Positions 34,626 to 44,307 of a DNA stretch of 64,000 bases are shown piece after piece. A program made the translations under genes and the position numbers. Origin of the DNA: Desarmillaria ectypa (taxonomy: Eukaryota; Basidiomycota; Agaricomycetes; Agaricales; Physalacriaceae); the NCBI GenBank assembly GCA_030407005.1, contig JAUDYN010000010.1:1302001-1366000 (forward strand), in the 5' to 3' direction. How positions within the stretch are numbered: the stretch's first letter is position 1; each line of letters opens with the position of its first letter. Under the pieces are notes generated by a model that saw only the letters and a list, made by a program, of their open reading frames with translations, was not told the DNA's origin and did no database searches.

Positions 34626-35198
34626 ATGAGTGGGTACGACCAGGCTCTCCTCGCTGAAGCGCCCGCAGCGACAAAGGCCCAGCTCCAGGTATGCATACGG
34701 TTCCTCGGTTCGCGGAACACGTTTCTAACGTCTTGTATACAGGAAGGCTACAATCCAGATATTTTACGACCCAACCGTACGTCTCCCGTACGCAGCGACA
34801 CTGATCCGGATCCTGAAAGCCAGAGTGGGCCCCCGACTTCAAAAGAGCACTTACCGCTTAGTGCCGGATCAAGCCCGCCTTTGCGCCGGATACCCTTCTG
34901 GCGCACGCGGAAGGGGATTATTATCATCGTTATTGCGGTTATTGTGGTCATTGGGGCGGTGGTAGGAGGAGCGGTAGGGGGAACTGTAGGAAAGAGCAGC
35001 AATAATAACAACAATGCTGCGAAAGGAGGAGGCATTCAGTCGGGAATACCGGCGGCGTCAGCATCGCCTGGTGGGAATGGGCAGGGTAATGAGCAGAGTG
35101 GGCCGGCTGCGTCATCGGGAACTAGCCAGACGACAACAACACACAGCACTTCCGCACAACCAAGTAGTAGTGGCACGGTGCCAAACGGAATAAGTTAA
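34626..35198 (+). CDS. Small single-pass membrane protein
   Basis: Two exons (34626-34688, 34743-35198) with a 54-bp GT-AG intron give 172 residues. The N-terminal half is hydrophilic with no signal peptide (MSGYDQALLAEAPAATKAQLQ, then EGYNPDILRPNR). The basic stretch RRIPFWRTRKG precedes one strongly hydrophobic span (IIIIVIAVIVVIGAVVGGAVG), and an Asn/Gly/Ser/Thr-rich tail follows (SSNNNNNAAKGGG, SSGTSQTTTTHSTSAQPSSS). By the positive-inside rule the N-terminus is cytosolic and the Ser/Thr-rich tail faces outside, where it could be O-mannosylated (inference). Such small proteins are frequent in agaricomycetes and have no assigned function. Confidence 0.65.
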   Translation: MSGYDQALLAEAPAATKAQLQVCIRFLGSRNTFLTSCIQEGYNPDILRPNRTSPVRSDTDPDPESQSGPPTSKEHLPLSAGSSPPLRRIPFWRTRKGIIIIVIAVIVVIGAVVGGAVGGTVGKSSNNNNNAAKGGGIQSGIPAASASPGGNGQGNEQSGPAASSGTSQTTTTHSTSAQPSSSGTVPNGIS

Positions 35199-35925
35199 AC
35201 CTTGTTCGTATGTATATTATTGTGAGTGGTCCTCCACCTCTTTCTTCTTTGCATTGATGGTTGTCCAGCACCATATGTTCTACCCTTGGATATTTGACAT
35301 CTCTACCTTTGGAATCCATGGTTCTCATACACGGACAGTCAGACAGCTATCTCGCGTGGCCTTTGCTCATATGAAATGCGAGTTGAGTAGAACTGAACAG
35401 ACAGTTTGGGCTCTGCTACCCTCGTCTAATGGTCTGCACTCCCTATTAGGCTGACCTAAACTGCAGTCGTAAACCATGCCCGCCCTAATTCGTTCTTCAA
35501 GACTTCGAGTGATATACGTTGACCTTCTGCAGAATCGATATCAAGTAGGTGGATTCTCTCAATACGGTATCACCACCCCAGATCAGTTTGATCCATGATA
35601 TCCAACAGTCTCACGCCCTTGTTTCAGGTTTTATTTTCCAAGGTCTTTTTTTATTCATTTCCACGACCATCAGCAGACCTTCCCATTCACTGGTACGTTC
35701 TGCCCGCTGACAACTCGCTTTATCCATTCACAATGTTGGCTTTCTGATTTAGGTATTTTCCTTTCTTTGTTTTTGTAAGCACAGACCAGCATGACACACC
35801 AATGAACAATGACAAAAATCTGGTGTCCAGGTCGGCACATGACCGTCGCGTTAGTGGCACAAGCTTGAACCTCCCTTTTCAGCTACCACCCTGTCCTTCT
35901 GCCTACTCTTTATCCGCCACCCACC
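35199..35925. other. Intergenic region upstream of the deaminase-like gene
   Basis: No gene supported. The last 60 bases are pyrimidine-rich and lead into a strong start context (ccaccATGtcc). Confidence 0.45.
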
Positions 35926-37806
35926 ATGTCCGAGAATGAGATTGATTCGTACTTCTTCGTCAGGCGCGACATTACTTGTCTATCTTCACTCCTTGCGGCT
36001 CTCGAGCACTGGAAGTTCACTGGTCCCGAACTCGACTATAAACAGCGGCCCAGACTGACAGATGCAGACCAGCGCAGAATGTTCTACACTGCTCTGGCAG
36101 ACGTTTCTAGTACTGTGGATCAATCAGTTGCAGTCACTGGCTCCCTCACCGCGGATCGGAGAGTTCGATTGGTGGTGTCGGTCTCGAAATCAGGTATTTG
36201 TGTGTCGGCTCAACGCATCCTACGATACTAATGTGCCATGGGTATAGCCATCGATGAATCGGTGGCTACACAATCAGATACGTCCAGTGCCAGTGGTAAG
36301 TATCTTCTCAGACAACAGCCAGTGCTCATTTGACACGTTCGCCGTAGAAAGCACTCTTGTTGGCGCGGTGGACGTGGACAAGGAAGATGAGGCGCCTCAA
36401 CCGTATGTCGCCTAGAACCTCTACCTTCATCCGCCTTACATTTGTTCAGCGATTTAGCACCTCATTCAGAGCCACTCTCTATAGACCGTTTCTTATCACC
36501 CCTCCTCGAATCGAAGCTTGAATCCGCCTTTCCTCTCCTTGAACGCACCCTCGAGCACCACCCAACCGAATTCCTCCAAAGAATTGTTGCCTCCGACGCG
36601 ATATTCCCTCGGCATTATAAAGGCTTCCGTGGGATTTTCAAAAGATGGAAGGCGGACCATCCAATCGACCAATATCTGCTCCCGAAAGGAAGTATAACCA
36701 AGGTTATCGGCAAAGCGCAAGCTGAAAGGATAGAGAAAAGGATCCCTGGGGTCCGTGTGGGGACTACCGGTCGAGTGATCGTGTCGAACGCAAACTTGGC
36801 TAGGTGGATCAATGAGATGGGCGCGTTGTTGTACGAGGCTGTGAAGACGCTCAAGGACGGCAACCAATCCAACGAGGCGCAAACCGGCATAGGAATGGAA
36901 TGTCTACCAATAATATCTATTCTTAGAGAAGTATTTTCCGCGGACGAATTTCTACCTGTTTTCGCCGCATCGTCGATGGCTCCCGCCTTGGCGTCCTGTT
37001 ACACCCACACACAATCTATCGGTGGGCCATTGAACTCATTTTGATTTACCTTTCCTGCTTACACTTCCATTACAGACATTAACGACACAGCCGCGCACCA
37101 GTCATACCCCATTCCCATGTGCTTACATACCCTCGTCATCAACTACCTCAATCAGATCTGCAGCTACCGAACATCTGCATCGGTGCTCTACGTGGCTCAC
37201 AACTGGTATGCACGCCAGCTCCCTGTCCAGGTGAAGCCCAAGCTGGAGGTATACTACCTTACGACGGACGACTCGATTTTGGAGATGTACGATGTATCTC
37301 TGGACCTCGCTCTAAGGGCGTTCATTGTTGTCGATCCCACGGAGGGGTGGTATAAGCGCCGGAGAAGGTGGTTGAAGGCCCAGAAAGTCACTGGGTCCAT
37401 CCACCCCGAGGCTGCGCTCATGTGTCTCCAACTCGCAACTACAACTCAGGGACAGGTGGATCGATTACAGGCTCAACATCATTTTGGTGACGACGTTGCT
37501 CAGGTGCGTGTTGTGTTGATTTGAGTATCACATCCTAATCAGTGCTTCGTGTAGCTGCTTTCGCAGCTCGATAATTGCGTTGGGTTGAGCCGCAAGATGT
37601 GCTGGTGCTGTAATCAGCTATGGAGTTTGAAGGCTTTGAAGAAGACGGAGGAAGGTACTGACCCCCGATATTGTCATGGTCATGTTCTCCCCTGGATTCC
37701 TCCGGCGTATGGTGTTAGCCTGAAGGTGTTGAAACGGATGCGGCTGGATTTGGTCGAAATCTTGAGGGAGACGGTCGTTTCCTTGAAGGTGGAAGACTTG
37801 ATATAA
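35926..37806 (+). CDS. OTT_1508-like deaminase family protein
   Basis: Six exons (35926-36193, 36248-36295, 36348-36402, 36450-37021, 37076-37503, 37555-37806) close in phase to 540 residues. The C-terminal part has a zinc-deaminase signature: HPE at residues 424-426 and GLSRKMCWCCNQLW with Cys473 and Cys476, separated by a helix (AALMCLQLATTT). This matches the H-x-E...C-x-x-C arrangement of the fungal OTT_1508-like deaminases, a cytidine-deaminase-superfamily branch. The N-terminal 350 residues are helical and unrecognised (FRGIFKRWKADHPIDQYLLP). The fold's reaction is hydrolytic removal of an amino group from a base or nucleotide. The actual substrate of this fungal family is not known to me. 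No signal peptide; intact. An alternative is a diverged non-catalytic zinc domain. Confidence 0.65.
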
Positions 37807-38209
37807 CTCTTCCTAAGGGCAACCATCTATGATACCAGTATTGAGGGAGGGAAGCTTAGACGACTGCGCTACCCACATACTATATACCTAGTCTAGATTT
37901 GATAGAGATTGTTTGCAGACTCGCCATGTAGAACAGAGACTGTCCATATGCATACGTCTGGGGTGATACAACTAGCGGCACTTCCACAATGTCATCAGGA
38001 ATCCCCTCGTGCCGTCATAGATAGAGCTCGCTAGCTGACTAGCGGCAAACATCCCATTCAAAATTTGATGTCAGTTGAACTAAGACTCCGTTAGGCGTGT
38101 CGACTTGCACTTCGACTTGTTCCAATTCGCAAGATTTTCCTTGACACCCCCGGTGATACGTTGAAGAAAGTAAAGGGGAATAATCAGCAAAGAAATCGTA
38201 TTCAGAAGT
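37807..38209. other. Convergent intergenic region
   Basis: 3' flanks of the deaminase-like gene and prefoldin 3. Short direct copies of gctagctgactagcgg-like sequence occur near 37970-38045. No gene. Confidence 0.35.
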
Positions 38210-39092
38210 TTAGCCACTGTCGTCCTTAGTTGTACTACTCGATCCCGCTAGCGCTTCCTTTTCTCTTCGCTCCCGTCGTCGCTTCACATCCCAGTTATAT
38301 ACACGTGCAGTGTTCACTTCCATTATCGTCAGCTGCTCTCGAATAAACTCCAGGTCTTCGATCGTATTTTGAAGACTCGTCTCGGCTGTCTCGAGCTTAG
38401 ATTTTAGTAGAGCAATGGCGTCTGGTATCTTGTATGACAGCATAACATTAGCCTAGAAGATAGTTCAGAAAAAAACTTCTACGAGATAGCAATGCAACGC
38501 ACCCCGAGCCATAGATAGACTGTATCCGTTTCCTCAAGTTCTGCTTCGGCATACAGCGTCTCGTTCAGTTCGAAGGTGGTCCGTATTGGTTTTGAAGACG
38601 AATCATCAGCCTCATCATCCAGATCATCATCCAGATCGTCGCCTTCCGATGCCTTGCTCTTTCCCTCCTGTGTCTAACAGTGATTAGTATAGGAATGATA
38701 GCGGTAAACGAGCCTCATACGCGTCTCTCCTGCAAATATTCCACCATATCCAAGGTTTTCTTGTAATCAGGAATCTTCTCCTCTAATCCTTTCCGCCGTT
38801 GTGCCAAGTTATCGTCCATGTACCGGTACTTCCTGTAACGCGTCTCATCAATAACCAACTCTCAACCAAGAGGAATAATAGCGGGCGCACGCCATGGCAT
38901 CTTGGAAAGCTTTGAGCGGACCTTCGATATCCCTGTCTGATCCTCCAACATACTCCTCGACATCTGCCTGAAAATAATTGAGATAGCGTTCAAAGCGCAA
39001 ACAGATTTAGCACGGACGATGAACGGCGCTTTTGGTATTCCCCGGGGATTCCTTTCCTCTGACACAACAGCTTGAAACTTCACTGATGCCAT
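38210..39092 (-). CDS. PAC10: Prefoldin subunit 3
   Basis: A multi-exon gene beginning MASVKFQAVVSEERNPRGIP at 39092, continuing APFIADVEEYVGGSDRDIEG, FQDAMAKYRYMDDNLAQRR and GLEEKIPDYKKTLDMVEYLQ, then an acidic insert (EGDDLDDDLDDEADDSSSK), TFELNETLYAEAELEETDTV and YLWLGANVMLSYKIPDAIALL, and ending in a coiled coil (TSLQNTIEDLEFIREQLTIME) and NTARVYNWDVKRRRE. This is the alpha-type prefoldin subunit Pac10/VBP1: two long coiled coils flank a beta-hairpin in the cytosolic hexamer that hands nascent actin and tubulin to the chaperonin CCT. The acidic insert before the hairpin is lineage-specific. All introns are about 50 bp. A partial duplicate lies at 40660-41210. Confidence 0.9.
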
Positions 39093-39455
39093 GAAAGCAA
39101 CAAATAGCTGATTTCAGTAAATGTAAACCAAGAGACGCTGCTTTCCAGCAAAGTCGGTAATGAGGGAAGGTAAAGAGGGTCGTTGTGTAATCTTTCAGCA
39201 CAGCATTATGTCATCAGAAAAGGGCCATTAATTTTTTTTTCCAACATTATCCTTGTCGCGACTGCTGAATTTGTTCGTGATCAAAACCCTACAATACTAA
39301 CAACACATTACGGGGCACCAACGTCGACGCTGCAGTCAGCACTGTTATATCAATAGTCTTTCTCCCTTCGCCGAATTGTTAGTGAGTGTGTCATTCGTTT
39401 GAATGTAATTAGTTGAGAACTTGAACAGTATCCAGGATCATAAATTTGATTTTGC
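39093..39455. promoter_or_regulatory. Divergent promoter region of PAC10 and the hypothetical gene
   Basis: About 360 bp separate two divergently transcribed genes. A T-run lies at 39231-39240. No TATA box is obvious. This region is missing from the duplicated fragments at 40.7-41.7 kb. Confidence 0.4.
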
Positions 39456-40407
39456 ATGTGTAATACCTTTGCTCGCGCTCAGCAGACAATGGCTTGCCGT
39501 TTTCTCCACCGACCCATTCTTCACCGCCGTACACCGACATTTCCACTTATTCAATATCGTAGCCTCCGACTTCCACGTATCCAGACTCTGGACCCCAAAG
39601 CCCTGAAGGTGTCTGACTTCCGTGACCTCTCCGGAAAGGATTCAGACTTGTCCTTGGGACATCGTTTCCAATATGTTCAGCTTTCCACTAATATAAAGAA
39701 AAATACCATAGCCTTTCCCAATCAAACGACGGGATTTTATTATTATTGGACCCATCCAGATCTACCCGCAACGGCAGGCCAGCTTCGGTTCCGTATCACT
39801 CCTACAAACGACCCATCACTATTCGAATCGGGATCAGACCTCCGTAAACCTAACGGTATGCCTTGGGCTGTATCAGTGGGTCGGCTGCTCGGTCTACACG
39901 ACAGTGCCTCCGTACAGATGCTATTGAAGGATGGGCTGGTCAGCAAGGACTTGATACGTTCTGACTATTTCCGCATATATCGGAAACTCGGCCTTCGTAC
40001 CAGTTCTGTGCTACTCGAATCCTTTTATGATGTGTTCCCCTTGTCTCTCCCTCACTCGTGGTTATCAATCTCTACGGCGCCATCTGATGGGGCAGTGCAG
40101 GTACAACTTAAGCTGGACGATCAGTCATGGGTAGAAGGTTTAGAATTGGCTGAGCCTGGGAAGCAAGGTCGGTCCTTTAGGTCAGTGTAGCCGTTTTCAA
40201 TGCTAACCTTATTTTCTTTCAGTTTATGCCCATGTCCGTCTCCAGGTTTATGACAGCCTAAGACGACCCGGACTCCAAGTCGTGCGAATTTTCTCTCCCA
40301 GTGGAGCACAGCTTGATTCGGAGTTTCCGTTGATCAAATCATCTGCATGGACGGGACATACCAGGTCATTTCGGTCTTGGTATCTACAAACCACAAAAGA
40401 ATGGTAG
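39456..40407 (+). CDS. Hypothetical protein, probably mitochondrial
   Basis: Two exons (39456 to about 40169 and about 40222 to 40407). The intron begins in GSRVGP-equivalent coding just after LAEPGKQ and closes in phase to VYAHVRLQVYDSLRRPGLQV, ending SWYLQTTKEW. A second in-frame ATG at 39489 gives MACRFLHRPILHRRTPTFP, Arg-rich and without acids, which resembles a mitochondrial presequence and is my preferred start. The body has aromatic-rich segments (TTGFYYYWTHPDLPATAGQL) and conserved-looking VSKDLIRSDYFRIYRKLGL and SFYDVFPLSLPHSWLSI. No known domain recognised. A truncated copy lies at 41211-41722. Confidence 0.6.
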
Positions 40408-40492
40408 AGGGAAGAATGAATGGGATGTCACCCACTTACCCGGTTGGCTGAAGTTACCAATGGAGAATAGGTTTCTCAGATCTCTTTCCAAA

Positions 40493-40658
40493 GTTAATAT
40501 GCCTGTAGATTCGGCTGTTTTCCCGGGTAAGTCTGCTAAATTCTTTTACTGGCGACTGGTCTGATCCGCCCGTGGCATATCTCATTCCTGGCACTCATTA
40601 ATACCTGCTTACCGTTATGTCTGTCTGGTGGTCCTTGGTTCAACCGCTTTGCAGCCTT
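40493..40658 (+). pseudogene. Fragment of an SV2-like MFS transporter gene
   Basis: About 165 bp that align with 42660-42828 of MFS gene B, including exon (NMPVDSAVF), intron and the next exon (TCTGGTGGTCCTTGG encoding VWWSL). The match covers intron as well as exon, so it came from a genomic copy, not cDNA. It contains lesions, including a TAA where gene B has CAG (actcattaatac versus actcatcagtac). Joined abruptly on the right to a prefoldin 3 fragment. Confidence 0.85.
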
Positions 40659-40659
40659 A

Positions 40660-41210
40660 TGCATAACATTAGCCTAGAAGACAACTCAGAAAAACTCCTA
40701 CAAGATGGCAATGATAAATTGTATCCGTCTCCTCCAGTTCTGCTTCGGCATACAGCGTCTCGTTCAGTTCGAAGGTAGTCCGTATCGGTTTTGAAGACGA
40801 ATCATCAACCTCATCGTCCATGTCATAATCCAGATCGTCGCCTTCCGATGCGTTACCCTTTCCCTCCTGTGTCTAACAACGATTAGTGTAGGAATGATAG
40901 CGGTAAACGAGCCTCATACGCGTCTCTCCTGCAAATATTCCACCATATCCAAGGTTTTCTTGTAATCAGGAATCTTCTCCTCTAATCCTTTCCGCCGTTG
41001 TGCCAAGTTGTCGTCCACGTATAGGTACTTGTTGTAACGCGTCTCATCAATGGTTACTGGTCACCAGTCAACTCTCAAGCAAGATAAATAATGGCGAGCG
41101 CATATGCCTCAAAATAATTGAGATGACGCTAAAGATACAAATAGGTTTGGCACGAACGATGAACGGTATTCTCAGGGGGTTCCTTTCCTCTGATATAACA
41201 GCTTACAACT
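40660..41210 (-). pseudogene. Fragment of the prefoldin subunit 3 gene
   Basis: Inverted-sense partial copy of 38441-39085. The acidic insert exon, the coiled-coil exons and their introns are recognisable (for example the region encoding VEYLQERR). The last exon, the start codon and an internal block around 38900-38960 are missing, so it cannot encode a subunit. Divergence of several percent indicates an old copy. The left boundary is fused to MFS sequence and the right boundary to the hypothetical-gene fragment. Confidence 0.88.
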
Positions 41211-41722
41211 GGTCAGCAAGGACTTGATCCGTTCTAACTATTTCCGCGTATATCGGAAACTCGGCCTTCGTACCAGTTTTGTGCTACTCGAATCCTTTTA
41301 TGATGTGTTCCCTTTGTCTCTTCCTCACTCGTGGTTATCAATCAACATGATGTCCCCTAATAGAGTAGCGCATGTGGAATTTGAGCTGGGCGATCAATCA
41401 TGGGTAGAAGGTATAAAATTGGCTGAGTCTGGGAAGCGAGGTCGGCCCTTTGGGCCGGTGTAGCTGTTTTCAATGCTAACTTTGTTTCTGTTTCAATTTA
41501 TGCCAATGTCCGTCTCCATGTTTCTAAAAACGCGATACGACCCGGACTCCAAGTCGTGTGGATTTTCTCTCCCAACGGAGCGGAGCTTGATTCAGAGTTT
41601 CCGTTGATCAGGACATCGTCATGGACGGGGGGATACCAGTTCATTCAGGCCTTGGTATCTACGAAGCCGAAAATTGTGATTGGTAGAGGGAGGGATATCA
41701 CTTACACACTTACCCGTCGGCC
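41211..41722 (+). pseudogene. Truncated copy of the hypothetical gene
   Basis: Copy of about 39938-40430. It retains the region encoding SNYFRVYRKLGLRTSFVLL and SFYDVFPLSLPHSWLSI, the intron and part of the last exon, but lacks the first two thirds of the gene. One frame of 79 residues (41224-41463) stays open. The downstream exon has a changed frame. Not expected to be functional. Confidence 0.85.
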
Positions 41723-41901
41723 GACGTCATGATCGGTGTGCTGCATTTTTATTTCCGCCCTTCTTATTTGAACGTAATGTTCACACATCTTTGCCCATCC
41801 AACTTCGTCCGAACTTCACCCGAACCCCGGTTCGGCGATTGGTATAAAAAGAAAGGGACATCAAGGTTCCGTGTTAGATATCCACCGGAAGCTACACTCT
41901 C

Positions 41902-44150
41902 ATGCACTCGGGAATGGATGCCCAGTCGGAAATCGTTGATGTTTCAGAGTCTCCGTCTGACAGCGTGACGAAGATTGCTCTGGACGACATGTATGAAGAT
42001 GGAACTGTAGACCCTGTATATCAGGCAAAAGCTCGTGTCCTGAACAATGCGATACAGGGGATCGGTCAGTATATACAGCGGAGTTCCAGTATTCATGGTA
42101 GTCTGACTGATTGTCACAGGTATGGGCAAGTATCAAATTCATCTCTTCATCTGCGCTGGTTTTGGCTGGTTTGCGTAAGTCTTCTGAGCAAGGCATGTTG
42201 TAGATGCTGACCCACTCGTGTAGAGATAGTGTCTGGCCGGTCAGTTGCGATACCATCATTTAGCCATCCAAAATCGACTGACGTAGCGAATGTCATAGCT
42301 TATCACTGGTCTCATTTTGACGCAGGTTACCGCAGAGTTCAACTTCAATGGTCCTTTCCTTACTTTGGCCGCAAACATCGGTCTATTGGTGGGTGCGATT
42401 GTTTGGAGTGTGGGTTGTGATATATGGGGAAGAAGGTACGGCATCCAAGGACTTCATCTCGGATGTCAGTATGCCAACCTGAAGCATTAGGTGGTCATTC
42501 AACCTAACTTTGCTTATAGCTGGAGTTTTCGGACTCTCAGCTGGAGGATCATCTAATTTTGTGACTCTTGCATCTCTACTCGCAGTCGTCGGTGTAGGTG
42601 TAGGGGGTGAGTGAAAGCTTCCATTAACAGGCCATAGATTTTCAACTACTTCTTTTTCAGGTAATATGCCTGTAGATTCGGCTGTATTCCTGGGTAAGTC
42701 GCGCTGGGTTCTTTACTAAGTAACGAGGCTTATCCGCCGTGGCAGACCTCGTTCCCGGTACTCATCAGTACCTGCTTACTGTCATGTCTGTCTGGTGGTC
42801 CTTGGGTCAATTACTTTGCAGCCTGGTGCGTTTTGTGCCTTTCCCTCAGAGTTATTCATACCTGACTTTCTTTCGACAGCTTGCATGGCCGTTTATCGCC
42901 AATTATTCATGCCCCGTGGATGCTTCTATCTGTGAGCGTTCCCAGAATATGGGATGGCGCTACCTCCTATTCACACTGGGAGGGATTACGTTGTTGCTGT
43001 GGTGCCTTCGCTTCTTTTTGTTTACTCTCGTCGAAAGTCCGCGCTTCCTTGTAGGCATTGGAAGGGATGCTGAAGCGGTTTCCATCATTCATAAAGTCGC
43101 CAAGTACAACTCCACTTCAACCGGTCTCAGCGTAGAACAACTAAACCAGGCAGCAGAACAGAAGCTAGGGAGTGTCAAGAGGCCCGTGCTCAGCCGTACT
43201 TCTGTCTATGGGCTTGAGCACGTGAAAGCTTTGTTTAGGACGAGAAAGATGGCGATATCGACGACGCTTCTGATTGCACTCTGGGGTATGTACCGCCCAT
43301 AGCAGCCTCTTGATGATGGGCTCACAGTTGACAGGAATTATTGGACTTGCCTCAACCCTATATAACAGTTTCCTTCCATACCTGTATGATACCTTCAATC
43401 CTTCCACAAGATACTTCCTTAACACATTTGCTTCTAGGCTGACAAGCCGCGGAGCAGACTACGGAGATGGGTCGCTCTCCATTACTTATAGAAACGTAGA
43501 TCATTTCCTGTTTCGTTTCGCCCCAAATACTGACTGACCGTCTTACAGCAATTCATACTCAGCGTTATTGGCATTCCCGGAGCATTCCTCGCCGGTTGGG
43601 CTGTAGAACTGCCATGCATTGGCCGTCGAGGCACTTTGGCGATCTCATCGGGCGAGTGGTCTATCTCCTGATGCTTCTTTCATTATTCAACGACCCCTCG
43701 CGAAAGACAGGGCTCACCGGCGCCTTTCTTTTCGCGAGTACCACCGCGCGGAGCTCCAACGCTCTGCTCGGATGGAATTGTGGATATGTATTCAACAGTA
43801 ACGTGAGTTGTAGTTGCGCTTCAGTATTCGATTAGGAGCTGAGGCCAGTATCAGATTATGTATGGCGTTCTGTACGCGGTTTCGGCTGAGATATTCCCTG
43901 CTAAACACCGCGGTACGGGCAATGGTCTGGTGTCTACGGCTACTCGCGTCTTTGGTGTCATCGTGCGTTCTCTCTTTTATTCTTTTTTCTTCTTTCTCAT
44001 CAATAGTGTTTTCATCAGGCTCCAGTCATTGCATTGTATGCAGACATTGCGACCTCCGTCCCCGTGTACATTGCAGGCGCGCTCATCATTTTTGCGGGAG
44101 TCTTGGCGATGCTTCTCCCTTATGAGCCCAGGGGTAAAGCGTCCTTATAG
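41902..44150 (+). CDS. MFS transporter B (SV2/SVOP-like)
   Basis: A many-exon gene starting MHSGMDAQSEIVDVSESPSD and ending LPYEPRGKASL. Exons join without stops. Motifs are FICAGFGWFADSVWP (TM1), WSVGCDIWGRRW (motif A), FLVPGTHQYLL-equivalent, ESPRFLVGIGRDAEAV and EIFPAKHRGTGNGL. About twelve spans are expected. It is an exon-for-exon paralogue of gene A (28855-31066), in opposite orientation. The intron at 43652-43710 has a GC donor (GCGAGT), where gene A has GTGAGT at the same place. Substrate unknown. The stop codon lies only about 160 bp before the helicase gene. Confidence 0.85.
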
Positions 44151-44307
44151 AATTAGTTAAGATCGTCTTGATGCATGTGCAGCACAACTCTGTAGTACAG
44201 TACGAGTGCGATAAATGCCTGAAAGTGGAGGTGGTCCCTATTGAATTGCGGCGTGAGAATAATGTCACGTGAGTTTTGATCTGCAGCGTGCGCGTCGCGT
44301 TCCCGAA

